The notes below the pieces were generated by a model. It did not search any database. It was given only the letters and a program-made list of their open reading frames with translations, and was not told where the DNA came from. The translations under genes and the position numbers were made by a program. Shown here one piece after another: positions 36,243 to 45,398 of a DNA stretch of 64,000 bases. The first letter of the stretch is position 1. Every line of letters starts with the position of its first letter. The stretch comes from Vagococcus fessus. Lineage in GTDB: Bacteria; Bacillota; Bacilli; Lactobacillales; Vagococcaceae. The stretch lies in contig NZ_NGJY01000001.1 of assembly GCF_003987565.1 (NCBI RefSeq), positions 682,001 through 746,000 on the forward strand, in the 5' to 3' direction.

Positions 36243-36995
36243 TTATTTACGAAACTCATGCTTGAATTTTTGATGGTATAGTTTAGAATAATAAAATTCT
36301 TCTCCTAAAAAATCACCAACCATAATTAAAGCAGTTTTAGTAATCCCAGCAGTTAATACTTTCTCTTCAATATCAGCTAATGTCCCGTGTACTTTCTTTT
36401 CGTCATCCCAAGTTGCTTTATATATAACACAAGTAGGTGTCTCTTCTGGATAACCTCCAGCAACTAATTCAGATACGACCTTCCCAATACCTTGTACCGA
36501 TAAAAAAATAACCATTGATGTACGGTGCTGTGCATAAGAACGTAAAGACTCTCGCTCTGGTACAGGTGTTCTTCCTGCCATTCTTGTTATAATGACACTT
36601 TGAGAAACTTCGGGAACTGTATATTCAGCACCGATACTTGAAGCTGCCCCCAAGAAAGAACTCACACCTGGTGTACAATCAAATTCAATATCTTTTTTCT
36701 TCATCTCTTCCGTTTGTTCTCGAATAGAGCCATATATTGAAAAATCACCAGTTTGTAATCGAACAACTTCCTTGCCTTCTTTAACACCTTTTTCCATAAC
36801 ATCTATAATCTGCATCAAATGCATAGAAGCACTATCATGTAATTCGCAACCCTCTTTACAATAATTTAATAAGTCTTTATTAATTAATGACCCCGCATAA
36901 ATCACAACATCTGCTTCTGATAATAATTTGTAGCCCTTCAAAGTTATTAAGTCTACTGCACCTGGTCCTGCTCCAACAAAATGTACTTTACTCAT
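36243..36995 (-). CDS. cbiF: Cobalt-precorrin-4 C11-methyltransferase, CbiF
   Basis: A 250-residue SAM-dependent methyltransferase with [44 protein letters not shown] and [23 protein letters not shown], the CbiF/CobM pattern. It methylates C11 of cobalt-precorrin-4. It lies ten bases after cbiT and one base before cbiG. Confidence 0.96.
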   Translation of the reverse strand: MSKVHFVGAGPGAVDLITLKGYKLLSEADVVIYAGSLINKDLLNYCKEGCELHDSASMHLMQIIDVMEKGVKEGKEVVRLQTGDFSIYGSIREQTEEMKKKDIEFDCTPGVSSFLGAASSIGAEYTVPEVSQSVIITRMAGRTPVPERESLRSYAQHRTSMVIFLSVQGIGKVVSELVAGGYPEETPTCVIYKATWDDEKKVHGTLADIEEKVLTAGITKTALIMVGDFLGEEFYYSKLYHQKFKHEFRK

Positions 36996-37005
36996 CTTCT
37001 TCCTC

Positions 37006-37557
37006 CTATTTTTGACACGAAATAATCAATGTTTGATTTTGGGGTTTAAAATAATGCCCCTTACCTAATTTAGTCCAATCTCCTATACCTACTTGAACCA
37101 TCTCTAACTCTTTAAATTTTGATTTTTCTAGCTCACGCATCGCTTCTAAAGCGTTTTCAATAAGGATGAAATTTAAGACTAGGATTCCCTCATCCGTTAA
37201 ACTGGAGTAACTCCAGTCAATAATTTCTGCTAAATTACCACCGCTGCCCCCTATAAAAATACGGTCAAATGATTGCCTCAGCTCTATGGGAGCCTTACCC
37301 AAAGTAACTTGATAATTTGATAGGTTAAATTTCGTTTTATTTTTTAAAATTAAATCGACTGCTATTTCTTTTTGTTCTATACCAAGAACTTCTAAATCAG
37401 GATACTCAAAAGCCGCTTGCAAGCCTACACTTCCTGTTCCTGCACCTACATCCAATAGAGAGTTAGCATTTCCTAAAGATAATTTACTTAAACTAATCGC
37501 TCTAACTTCCTCTTTTGTCATAGGTACCTTATCTCTGATAAATTCTGTATCACGCAT
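37006..37557 (-). CDS. cbiT: Cobalt-precorrin-6B C15-methyltransferase (decarboxylating), CbiT
   Basis: A 183-residue class I methyltransferase: the N-terminus [24 protein letters not shown] is the CbiT signature, followed by the SAM loop [17 protein letters not shown] and [13 protein letters not shown]. It methylates C15 and decarboxylates the C12 acetate. In many species it is fused to CbiE as CobL; here it is separate and overlaps cbiE by eight bases. Confidence 0.95.
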   Translation of the reverse strand: MRDTEFIRDKVPMTKEEVRAISLSKLSLGNANSLLDVGAGTGSVGLQAAFEYPDLEVLGIEQKEIAVDLILKNKTKFNLSNYQVTLGKAPIELRQSFDRIFIGGSGGNLAEIIDWSYSSLTDEGILVLNFILIENALEAMRELEKSKFKELEMVQVGIGDWTKLGKGHYFKPQNQTLIISCQK

Positions 37558-38155
37558 CTAAAATCACCACCACATTCAAGTCATATTTTTTATTAGGAAC
37601 ATCACATGCCTCAAAAAAATTGATTTTTTCATTAGCATAACTTAAATTTTCCCCAATAATAAATCGTTTCTGTTTTCCTCTATCTAACGATGCTTTTGCT
37701 AACTCATAAGGTCCCCATACTTCATCGGTTACCATTGCTACTTTTGGCAACTCAAATATTAAATCTAAGTTTGGATTCTTCCCGTGACTACTAGTTAGAT
37801 AACAATCATTTTGTGATAATTTAACTTTTGAAAAGAGATACTGGATGGCACTAATACCTGAAATTATATGAACTTGGTCATCTGAAAACTGTTGACTTAA
37901 CCATGTTCCAATTCCATATAGCATTGGATTCCCTGAAGCCAACACGACACAATCCCTATCCTCATTTTCTATTAATAAACTTTTCAAATCAGCTAATTTT
38001 TTAGGAAGTTCTATTTTTTTTAAAGAAGAGACTTGAGGAAAACTTTCTAACTGTCTTTTACTTCCTATTACTCTGTCTGCTGCTTCTATTGCGAGTAAAC
38101 CTTCATTTAAAATCAATTCAGCTTTACCAGGTCCCATACCAACAACTTTTATCAT
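37550..38155 (-). CDS. cbiE: Cobalt-precorrin-7 C5-methyltransferase, CbiE
   Basis: A 201-residue tetrapyrrole methyltransferase with IKVVGMGPGKAELILNEGLLAIEAADRVIGSKRQLESF, VVLASGNPMLYGIGTWL and IISGISAIQYLFSKV. It methylates C5 of the corrin ring. It overlaps cbiD by four bases (ATGA) and cbiT by eight, matching the order of use. Confidence 0.95.
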   Translation of the reverse strand: MIKVVGMGPGKAELILNEGLLAIEAADRVIGSKRQLESFPQVSSLKKIELPKKLADLKSLLIENEDRDCVVLASGNPMLYGIGTWLSQQFSDDQVHIISGISAIQYLFSKVKLSQNDCYLTSSHGKNPNLDLIFELPKVAMVTDEVWGPYELAKASLDRGKQKRFIIGENLSYANEKINFFEACDVPNKKYDLNVVVILDA

Positions 38156-39273
38156 TTAAATAGTACCTCCAGCTCCTCTAAAGGTTTTGTACTTGCTAAC
38201 AATCCTCGTTGTGAAGAAAACATGATTGCCTCAATAGTTACCCTTCTTTTTTTATAACGTAATAATAATTCACTGCGTTGTTTAATTTTATCTACAATAA
38301 CTTGATAAACGTGCTCATAATGATTCGCAACTATTATATCTCCAGCAGCTTCTGTAGTCGTACACTTTGCTACTTCTTTTAACATCTCTACTGGGGCCCC
38401 TAATAAGGCAAGATTAGCTATCAATATTTCAGTTCGACCATCTGCATCTTTGCTATGCGTCGAAAAAATACCAGCAGCAATCTTAATAAATTTACCAATA
38501 TGCCCTACCATTAGTACCTCTTCAAACCCTATCCTCTGAACTTCATTTAAAACATATCCAACAAAATTACTCATATTCACAACATTATCAGTTGGAATTC
38601 CCATTTCATTCTTCACAAAATCCTCACCATAATTACCTGGAGTCAAAATAATTCGTCGTAAGCCTTGTTTATATTTCATTTCCAACTCAATGGTTATTGA
38701 AGCTTTCCATCCCTCTTCTGACATTGGCGTTACAATTCCAGTTGTGCCTAAAATACTAATTCCGCCTACAATACCTAAGCGACTATTAAAAGTTAACTTC
38801 CCTCGTTCTTCTCCTTCTGGAGCATAGATAAGAACATCTGCACCTTTTCCTTTAGGTAAAACTGGGAGTAAACTTTCCTTAATCATTTTTCTTGGCACAG
38901 GATTAATTGCTGCTTGCCCCTCAGGAATTGCTAACCCCGGTTGTGTTACCCTTCCAATCCCATCGCCCCCATCAATTACTATCTCTCCGATGTCATTTAA
39001 AGTAACTTTTGCATAAATCCACATCTCATGAGTTGCATCAGCATCATCCCCACCATCTTTTTCAATGGCTGCGATTGCATAATCCTCCTGAATCTCTCCA
39101 GCGACTAATGGTAAGTTCAATACCACTCCTGATGCTGTTTTTATGGAAATAGTTTCAATAGTTTCTCGATTTAAAAGCATTAAGCATGCTGCCAAAGCAG
39201 CCGCACTCGCACAGGTGCCCGTAGTATACCCTTTTCTTAACTTTTTACCATTATAGTAAACATACTCTTCCAC
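38152..39273 (-). CDS. cbiD: Cobalt-precorrin-5B C1-methyltransferase, CbiD
   Basis: A 373-residue protein with LRKGYTTGTCASAAALAACLML at the start, the CbiD signature, then AIEKDGGDDADATHEMWI, VTQPGLAIPEGQAAINPVPR and MVGHIGKFIKIAAGIFSTHSKDADGR. CbiD is the C1 methylase specific to the anaerobic route and is unrelated to the other corrin methyltransferases, so it marks the pathway type. It lies three bases after cbiC. Confidence 0.97.
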   Translation of the reverse strand: MEEYVYYNGKKLRKGYTTGTCASAAALAACLMLLNRETIETISIKTASGVVLNLPLVAGEIQEDYAIAAIEKDGGDDADATHEMWIYAKVTLNDIGEIVIDGGDGIGRVTQPGLAIPEGQAAINPVPRKMIKESLLPVLPKGKGADVLIYAPEGEERGKLTFNSRLGIVGGISILGTTGIVTPMSEEGWKASITIELEMKYKQGLRRIILTPGNYGEDFVKNEMGIPTDNVVNMSNFVGYVLNEVQRIGFEEVLMVGHIGKFIKIAAGIFSTHSKDADGRTEILIANLALLGAPVEMLKEVAKCTTTEAAGDIIVANHYEHVYQVIVDKIKQRSELLLRYKKRRVTIEAIMFSSQRGLLASTKPLEELEVLFK

Positions 39274-39276
39274 TTA

Positions 39277-39930
39277 TCACTCACGTCCCGGCATATTATA
39301 TAAAATAGCATTTATAATAGCTGCTGCTAAATTACTCCCGCCTTTACGCCCTAATGCTGCGATTGCAGGGATATTACTTTTAGCCAATTCTTCTTTAGAT
39401 TCTTCAGCACCTACAAAACCTACGGGAACACCTACTACTGCATCTAGCTCTAATTGATTATCTTCATACATCTCTAAAATCTTATACACAGCCGTTGGAG
39501 CATTCCCTAAAACAAAACACTTCGGCCCTTCCACTTGTGCTGCTACTTCAATAGCTGCCATTGAACGAGTTATCCCTTTCTCTTTTGCAATAGCAGCAAC
39601 TTTTTCATCACCTACATAGCAGAAATAATCACAATTATACTCTGTCAATTTTTTCTTATTGATACCGCTTAAAGCCATATTAGTATCAGTAAAAATAGTG
39701 CCACCTTTTAATATCACATTTTGAATTTTACTGATAACATCATGTGTAAAAGATAAACTGTGCATATAATCAAAGTCTGCAGTAGTATGGATAGCACGTT
39801 TAATAATAGCTTCATGAACGTTAGTTTCAAACGTATAGTTTGGCTCTAGCTCATCGATTATAGATTGAATAATAATAAAACTTTCCGTCTCAATTAAATG
39901 CGGGTTTTGTTGATACTCTCTTTTTTTCAT
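39277..39930 (-). CDS. cbiC: Cobalt-precorrin-8 methylmutase, CbiC
   Basis: A 217-residue protein of the CobH/CbiC family: PHLIETESFIIIQSIIDELE near the start, KRAIHTTADFDYMHSLSF with the catalytic histidine in R-A-I-H-T-T-A-D, VIGVPVGFVGAEESKEEL-like segment (VVGVPVGFVGAEESKEEL) and ALGRKGGSNLAAAIINA. It moves the methyl group from C11 to C12, giving cobyrinate. It is 18 bases downstream of cbiB. Confidence 0.96.
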   Translation of the reverse strand: MKKREYQQNPHLIETESFIIIQSIIDELEPNYTFETNVHEAIIKRAIHTTADFDYMHSLSFTHDVISKIQNVILKGGTIFTDTNMALSGINKKKLTEYNCDYFCYVGDEKVAAIAKEKGITRSMAAIEVAAQVEGPKCFVLGNAPTAVYKILEMYEDNQLELDAVVGVPVGFVGAEESKEELAKSNIPAIAALGRKGGSNLAAAIINAILYNMPGRE

Positions 39931-39948
39931 ATAAATCTCCTTAGTTTT

Positions 39949-40905
39949 TTATAGTAACAATAGCTTAAAACCGATAAGAATTAATAATGCTAAAATGGAC
40001 GAACCATATAACAACTTATTAGTTTGGTTGATATCTGAAAATTCAACAGGTTTTAAAGGATCACCAATCGTAGGCTTTTGAATTTCTATCCCATGATAGG
40101 TATGCGTCCCACCTAGTTGAATGCCTAGCGCTCCAGCAACCACTGCTTCTGGAAAAGCACTATTAGGACTTTTGTGATTATAACGATCGCGCCACCCTAT
40201 TTTTAGAGCATTTTTTCCATCTAATCTTAAAATAAAACTAACAATAATCATCAAAAACCATGTCACTCTTGCAGGAACAAAACTAAAAATGTCATCTAGA
40301 ATAGCAGAAGCTGCTCCAACTTCAAGATGCTTATTATTTTTATAACCAACCATTGAATCTAATGTATTAACCGCCTTATACATCATTCCAAAAACGGGGC
40401 CCCCTAGTGCAAGATAGAATAAGGGAGCAATCATCCCATCATTCGTATTTTCAGCTACAGTTTCTATTGTCGCCTGAGTGATTTCTTTTTTTGTTAAGTT
40501 AGTCGTGTCACGACCAACGATCATCGCAATTTGAGATCTTGCCTCCTCTAAAGTCCCCTTACTTAGAACGTTATACATCTTGTTACCTTCATAAGCTAAA
40601 CTTTTCATTGCCATAGTCGTATAACTCAAATAAACTGCAATTACTCCACCAAATAATGGATGAACCTTCGTGGCAAACTTAAGTAAAAAATAAGTAACTA
40701 TTCCTGTCCCACCTACTATAATTAGCCATAAAATAATACCAAATAAATATTTCAACTTTTTATCTTTTACATTTTTCTGTATACCATTATCAATAATACT
40801 AATACTTTTCCCAATTACTTTAACAGGGTGAGGCCAACTATAAGGATCACCTAAAATACTGTCTAAAATAAAGGCTAAAAACAGTACTATTATAGAAGTC
40901 ATCAT
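39949..40905 (-). CDS. cbiB: Adenosylcobinamide-phosphate synthase, CbiB
   Basis: A 318-residue membrane protein with several hydrophobic segments. The family motifs are DSILGDPYSWPHPVKVIGKSI near the N-terminus, ETVAENTNDGMIAPLFYLALGGPVFGM in the middle and SPNSAFPEAVVAGALGIQLGG. CbiB joins aminopropanol phosphate (made by CobD) to adenosylcobyric acid. The start ATG at 40905 overlaps the cbiA stop as ATGA; an ATG two codons upstream is less likely. Confidence 0.96.
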   Translation of the reverse strand: MMTSIIVLFLAFILDSILGDPYSWPHPVKVIGKSISIIDNGIQKNVKDKKLKYLFGIILWLIIVGGTGIVTYFLLKFATKVHPLFGGVIAVYLSYTTMAMKSLAYEGNKMYNVLSKGTLEEARSQIAMIVGRDTTNLTKKEITQATIETVAENTNDGMIAPLFYLALGGPVFGMMYKAVNTLDSMVGYKNNKHLEVGAASAILDDIFSFVPARVTWFLMIIVSFILRLDGKNALKIGWRDRYNHKSPNSAFPEAVVAGALGIQLGGTHTYHGIEIQKPTIGDPLKPVEFSDINQTNKLLYGSSILALLILIGFKLLLL

Positions 40906-42284
40906 ATGCATTCAACAGCCTTTCTTATAAAGTGATCTATTAATTGACTATTTTGGAAAAAGTGAAGATGTAAATAACTAGCAAAAGTATTATTCTTTAG
41001 ATACCCCCCTTGCCACGTTTTAATTTTTTTACCATCTCTCCATTTTTCCATATTCATTATAGGCAGTTCGCTTGTTTCAAATATTGAATGATGAAACTCA
41101 TGACCATATACTATTAAATTTTGTGGGATAACTGGAGTATCGATAGTTGAAACTCCCTGACAATATCCGAAACGCTTAAGACTCGGTGTCATCTCGCTAA
41201 AACCATCAAAAACACCGACCATTTCATATTTTTTATCTTGAATTTTAAGATAGCTGCCTAAGTACATCAACCCACCACATTCTGCATAAATTGGAACATC
41301 TTTTTGAGATTTTCGTAATAATTCCTCTCGAATAATTTTATTCTCTGCTAATTCTTTAGCAAATTCTTCTGGATATCCGCCCCCTATATAATAGGCATCC
41401 GCTTCTGGTAACTTCTGATCGTACATTGGACTAAACGGGATCAATTCGATTCCCTTCTTTTTCATTAATTCTAAATTGTCTTCGTAATAAAAATTAAAAG
41501 CATCATCCAATGCATAAGCAATCTTTACAGGCGTTTCTATTTTTGAATAATATTTTTTCACTGTTTCTTTATTCAAAGTTTGAGAATTCAAGTTATTAGA
41601 TACTGATATTTCTAGTAATTTATCTAAATCAATAGTTTTCCTCACTTTTTCCCCTAATAGTTCTATCTCTTTCTCAAGTCCTTCTATCTCATTTTGAGGA
41701 ACTAATCCAAGCTGTCTAGACGGCAAACTTAGCATCGCATTTTTTCCTAAATAACCAAGTACAGGAACATCAGTATATTTTTCAATACTCTGTTTAACCA
41801 ACTGATAGTGATTTTCACTCGCTAGTTTGTTTAAAACAACCCCAGCAATATCTAAATCACTATCAAATTCAGAAAATCCTTTAACTATTGCAGCAACTGA
41901 CGTTGACGTTGCTTTTCCGTCTATCACTAAAATGACAGGTGCCTTTATTTTTTTAGCAAGAGATGCTGTTGAACAATTATCTTTATCAATTCCCAATCCG
42001 TCATATAATCCCATAACTCCTTCAATAATTGAGATATCTGATGAACGTGCTTCTTTTTCAAATAAATAATTTAAAATGTCATCACTTTGGATTAAAAATG
42101 AGTCTAAATTACGGCTTTTATTACCTGTTACTTTAGTGTGATAGGCTGTATCTATATAATCTGGACCCACTTTAAACGGTTGGACATCATATCCAATTTG
42201 CTTCAAAGCGGACATGATACCTAGAGTTACGGTTGTCTTCCCAACACCACTTCCTGTACCTGCTATTACTAACTTTCTCATCAT
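40902..42284 (-). CDS. cbiA: Cobyrinate a,c-diamide synthase, CbiA
   Basis: A 460-residue amidotransferase with the ATPase start RKLVIAGTGSGVGKTTVTLGIM, FKVGPDYIDTAYH, and a C-terminal glutaminase domain with YAECGGLMYLGSYL, whose cysteine is the nucleophile. It amidates the a and c carboxylates of cobyrinate. It is the first gene after the riboswitch at 42305-42520. Its ATG follows GGAGG at six-base spacing; a second ATG lies one codon inside. Confidence 0.97.
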   Translation of the reverse strand: MMRKLVIAGTGSGVGKTTVTLGIMSALKQIGYDVQPFKVGPDYIDTAYHTKVTGNKSRNLDSFLIQSDDILNYLFEKEARSSDISIIEGVMGLYDGLGIDKDNCSTASLAKKIKAPVILVIDGKATSTSVAAIVKGFSEFDSDLDIAGVVLNKLASENHYQLVKQSIEKYTDVPVLGYLGKNAMLSLPSRQLGLVPQNEIEGLEKEIELLGEKVRKTIDLDKLLEISVSNNLNSQTLNKETVKKYYSKIETPVKIAYALDDAFNFYYEDNLELMKKKGIELIPFSPMYDQKLPEADAYYIGGGYPEEFAKELAENKIIREELLRKSQKDVPIYAECGGLMYLGSYLKIQDKKYEMVGVFDGFSEMTPSLKRFGYCQGVSTIDTPVIPQNLIVYGHEFHHSIFETSELPIMNMEKWRDGKKIKTWQGGYLKNNTFASYLHLHFFQNSQLIDHFIRKAVECI

Positions 42285-42304
42285 TCCACGCCTCCAATGC
42301 TAAA

Positions 42305-42520
42305 ATAAAAACACCCTAAAAATGGGTGTTTTGTACAATTAAGAAAACTAAAAAATAAACACCCTCAGAATTTTTTAGTTATTAAAAGGCAGGTATCCTG
42401 ACTCGATTTCTTCCTACTTTCAAACCTTCCCAAAAATTATCAGTGGTTTATTTGATTTCGTCCATCTCACAGTAGCTAGGGGCTGTACAGGATTTCCACC
42501 TGTTTCCCTGTTACTTTTAA
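42305..42520 (-). promoter_or_regulatory. Cobalamin riboswitch controlling cbiA and the downstream cob operon
   Basis: Minus-strand class I cobalamin aptamer at about 42388-42514, with conserved parts ACAGGTGGAAATCCTGT, CCCC...GCTACTGTGA and the 3' end GAGTCAGGATACCTGCC. Behind it is a hairpin AACTAAAAAAT...ATTTTTTAGTT (about 42346-42383), then a terminator stem AAAACACCC / GGGTGTTTT with a U-run (42307-42332). The GAGGGTGTTT in the first hairpin can compete with the terminator arm. It lies immediately after the pduX stop, inside the cob gene run, so it can gate read-through from cblT-cobD-pduX as well as any local promoter. Confidence 0.93.
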
Positions 42521-42534
42521 TTTAATATTCAATT

Positions 42535-43422
42535 TTAAAAACTCGTAATTGAGACTCCACCCTCTACTGTTTCGGTTAGATATATTTTGGGATACTTTTT
42601 AGTAATAGCTGAATTCAATCTCAAAACTTTGATTAAATTATTAATCCTCGGGTGATTATAGTTAAAAAGAAGTCCTACAACTGTCCCACTATGTGCAACC
42701 ATTGTCCCCACTGCACCATATTTTTTACCAAACAAATGAATGTCTTGAAAATAAGGTTTGGGTAGTATAATTTGATTTAGAAAAGAACTCTTCGTAGCGA
42801 TCTTACCAATCTCGCTAATCGACTGTATACATGTGCTTTTTTTAAATTCATTAACCAGTTCACAATAAATTCCCCCTTGTTTCCTGACTATCTCTTCATT
42901 TCTGAAAGCATGAAAATCAGATGTATCAAGATTTTGACGTCCCTCAAAAATTAATAAGTGGCACTTAGGTGTCCATGTTGTTTGAAATAGAATATTACCT
43001 GAACTAGGAGCCATCACTGAAAGTTGACTAAGGGCGATACTATCAGTTTTCTCAATCTGACAGCAAATTTTAATAACTTCTCTCTCTGTTATCTTTTTAT
43101 TTAAACAATAAGTAACTCCATAAATCATCGCAACAATATCAGCAGTACTACTTGACATTCCTTTTGATAACGGAATATCAGAATGTCTCACAACTTTTAT
43201 CTTTGGTAAATTCTCTTCGGGAATGTTAAAAAATACACAAGTAAGACTATATGCTTGTTTCATTTTTTTAAAATCAGGTAGGTCTAAGCTGTCGTGTTTA
43301 TAGATTTTTAATGTTGTATAACGATTAATAGGTAAGGTTACAAGATATTCTTCTTTCTCTATGAACCCTTGAAAAAGTTCGCCGCATGAACCTGGGCATC
43401 TAACTGTTACTATCGGTTTCAT
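42535..43422 (-). CDS. pduX: L-threonine kinase, PduX
   Basis: A 295-residue GHMP-family kinase with the PduX start VTVRCPGSCGELFQGFI, the phosphate-binding loop DIPLSKGMSSSTADIVAMI, and GAVGTMVAHSGTVVGLLF near the C-terminus. PduX makes L-threonine phosphate, which CobD decarboxylates to aminopropanol phosphate for CbiB. It overlaps cobD by 23 bases; GAGGTG before its ATG lies within cobD. Confidence 0.93.
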   Translation of the reverse strand: MKPIVTVRCPGSCGELFQGFIEKEEYLVTLPINRYTTLKIYKHDSLDLPDFKKMKQAYSLTCVFFNIPEENLPKIKVVRHSDIPLSKGMSSSTADIVAMIYGVTYCLNKKITEREVIKICCQIEKTDSIALSQLSVMAPSSGNILFQTTWTPKCHLLIFEGRQNLDTSDFHAFRNEEIVRKQGGIYCELVNEFKKSTCIQSISEIGKIATKSSFLNQIILPKPYFQDIHLFGKKYGAVGTMVAHSGTVVGLLFNYNHPRINNLIKVLRLNSAITKKYPKIYLTETVEGGVSITSF

Positions 43423-44497
43423 TTCGACACACCTCAGTAATAGCCTCTATTAAATATTGATTATCTTCAACACTCTTTACAGCAACTCTATAATAATTAG
43501 AAGTCAATCCACGATAATTACTACACGACCTAATTAAAATTCGTTTATTTAATAATTTATTTCGAAATTCTGAAATATCGGTAACCTTTAACAACAAATA
43601 ATTTGCACTAGAGGAATACACTTTTATTTGATGAAATTTTTCAAGCTCATTTTGTAATCTTTGACGTTCAGTGTTTATAAAATTGTGCGTTTGGATTTGA
43701 AATGACTCATCGAATAAAATATTTTGACCAATAACATCTGCTAAAATATTTATGCTCCATGGAATTTTGTATAACGCCATCTTTTGAAGAGTGTTGACAT
43801 TATGAGTTAATAAATATCCTAACCTAAGACCTGGAATCGCGTAAAATTTTGTTAAAGAGCGTAGTATATATAAATTATCAGAGTTAGTTAATTCATCTAT
43901 CATTGTGAAATCACTCGTATTAGGTAAAAAATCAATAAAAGCCTCATCTAAAATTAATGAAATATTATCAACGCTGCATCGTCCTAATAACTGTGTTAAC
44001 AACTTTTTACTTATAACTTTTCCTGTAGGGTTATTAGGATTGCATAAACAAATACAATCTATTTGGCTATTATTATCTAAAAACTCAAAAAAATTAATTG
44101 GATTAATCTCAAAACCTTCTTCTTCGTTAAGATAAAAATAACTGAATCTGCTCCCCACTAAGTTAAATGCCTTTTCATATTCTGAAAATGTCGGAGCTAA
44201 TAATAAGACATGTCTAGGCCTTAGTACTTGAGCTAAGAGATAAATTACTTCTGCTTCTCCATTGCCAGGAAAAACATATGAACTTGATACTCCGTGATAG
44301 TTTGCAATCGCTTTTTTTAATTTTCTATATTTAATATCTGGATAGTGTTGCAATTCTGTTATATTTTTTTTTAAGACATTTAATAAATTTTCAGACAAGC
44401 CTAAAGGATTTATATTGGCACTAAAATCTATTAAATCAGACTTATTTATCCCTAAATAATCCGCTATTTCTTCACGATTCCCACCATGTTCACTCAT
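43400..44497 (-). CDS. cobD: Threonine-phosphate decarboxylase, CobD
   Basis: A 365-residue fold-type I PLP enzyme related to histidinol-phosphate aminotransferase: DFSANINPLGLSENLL, GNGEAEVIYLLAQ, CLCNPNNPTGKV, LILDEAFIDFLP and the PLP lysine region ILRSLTKFYAIPGLRLGYLL. The D-F-S-A-N-I-N-P start and the position between cblT and pduX point to CobD rather than HisC. It supplies the aminopropanol linker of the nucleotide loop. It is 23 bases downstream of cblT. Confidence 0.93.
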   Translation of the reverse strand: MSEHGGNREEIADYLGINKSDLIDFSANINPLGLSENLLNVLKKNITELQHYPDIKYRKLKKAIANYHGVSSSYVFPGNGEAEVIYLLAQVLRPRHVLLLAPTFSEYEKAFNLVGSRFSYFYLNEEEGFEINPINFFEFLDNNSQIDCICLCNPNNPTGKVISKKLLTQLLGRCSVDNISLILDEAFIDFLPNTSDFTMIDELTNSDNLYILRSLTKFYAIPGLRLGYLLTHNVNTLQKMALYKIPWSINILADVIGQNILFDESFQIQTHNFINTERQRLQNELEKFHQIKVYSSSANYLLLKVTDISEFRNKLLNKRILIRSCSNYRGLTSNYYRVAVKSVEDNQYLIEAITEVCRNETDSNS

Positions 44498-44520
44498 TTA
44501 CTTCACTCCTCTGTACAAAC

Positions 44521-45009
44521 TTAACGTAACGTTAGTTTTTTTATTTCATTAGGTATTAATTTATAAACTACCTCAGTAATAAATAAATTAATGACTGTAG
44601 CGATTGTTAAGGGGACAAACAAAATAAAAACTGTTTCATGAATTAAAGGATATAGTAATAATAAATCCAGTAAAACACTACTAAAATAAGCTGCTATCCA
44701 ACTTATTGTGATTGTTTGTTTTTTAAAACAAGTAGACACCTCTCTGATTTTTCCATAAATAAACATTGTTACTGCCATCAAAGCTGTCACAAGTATATGT
44801 ACTGGAAGTGTTAAAGGAAAGCCCGCTAGTAAAGCCGATATGAAATGTCCTAGTGCTCCTAACAATGCTCCAGGTAGTGGTCCTAAAATTAAAGATCCTA
44901 AAAACGCTGGAAAAGAATCCAAAGCAACCGAACCCAAAATTTTAATATTTGCACCTAACACACTCATTGCCAATAACATGCTTAATAATGTTAATTTCCT
45001 AACAGACAT
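44521..45009 (-). CDS. cblT: ECF transporter S component, CblT-like alpha-ribazole transporter
   Basis: A 162-residue, very hydrophobic protein with five to six membrane segments and the ECF S-component pattern (MLLAMSVLGANIKILGSVALD, FPAFLGSLILGPLPGALLGALGHFISALLAG). It is the first gene behind a cobalamin riboswitch and is followed by cobD and pduX. Listeria and Geobacillus CblT are S components that import alpha-ribazole for CblS; the presence of a CblS-like gene and the lack of cobT make that the best reading. A different corrinoid-precursor S component is the alternative. The general ECF module (EcfA/A'/T) is not in the window. Confidence 0.75.
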   Translation of the reverse strand: MSVRKLTLLSMLLAMSVLGANIKILGSVALDSFPAFLGSLILGPLPGALLGALGHFISALLAGFPLTLPVHILVTALMAVTMFIYGKIREVSTCFKKQTITISWIAAYFSSVLLDLLLLYPLIHETVFILFVPLTIATVINLFITEVVYKLIPNEIKKLTLR

Positions 45010-45050
45010 TCTAATCCTCCTAATAGTTAAATTAACCCTTAAAACAAAAT

Positions 45051-45295
45051 AAAAAGGACATCTTTATAAACTAAAGATGTCCTGTAAATAATAAAGGATT
45101 CAGTAAACAAACCACTTTAACTAGTTACAAGACAAAATCCCAATAGCTTTGTCTATTTATAATAACTAAAATAAGTAGTCTGGCTCCGCATAATCTTACT
45201 CTATTGATAGTTTCATTCAATAGCTAAGTTGCGTTACAGTAGAAAGGGTCTGCTAAGGTCTCACACCTTATTTCCTCATCTCAGTTATAAACTTT
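45051..45295 (-). promoter_or_regulatory. Cobalamin riboswitch controlling cblT-cobD-pduX
   Basis: Minus-strand aptamer at about 45172-45285: GAGGAAATAAGGTGTGAGACC, then TTAGCAGACCC, CTACTGTAAC, a long peripheral arm and GGAGCCAGACTACTTAT, matching the order of class I cobalamin riboswitch elements. A strong terminator, stem AGGACATCTTT / AAAGATGTCCT with U-run, follows at 45051-45083, just before the cblT ribosome binding site. Bound cobalamin would be expected to favour termination. Confidence 0.88.
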
Positions 45296-45303
45296 ATAAC
45301 ACA

Positions 45304-45332
45304 ATTGTACAGAAACCGTTTCCAAATAGCAA
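45304..45332 (-). promoter_or_regulatory. Promoter of the cblT riboswitch with a cre-like site in the spacer
   Basis: Minus-strand -35 TTGCTA (45327-45332), 17-base spacer, -10 TACAAT (45304-45309). The spacer holds TGGAAACGGTTTCT (plus 45311-45324), which fits the CcpA cre consensus TGNAANCGNWNNCA except for the last base. CcpA bound there would block the polymerase. Confidence 0.6.
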
Positions 45333-45364
45333 CTGTTTTTATTACATAATTCACAAATCAAACA

Positions 45365-45398
45365 TAAAAAAATAAAATCTGCTTACACAGACTTTATT
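45365..45398 (-). terminator. Intrinsic terminator after the zinc-binding lipoprotein gene
   Basis: Minus-strand stem AATAAAGTCT / AGATTTTATT with a short loop and a U-run; it overlaps the stop codon at 45394. Confidence 0.82.

Noticed and set aside
19804-45320. Recent mobile-element transfer of the cob cluster
   Set aside because: No integrase, flanking repeat or att-like site borders it, and AT content looks like that of neighbours; older transfer cannot be excluded.
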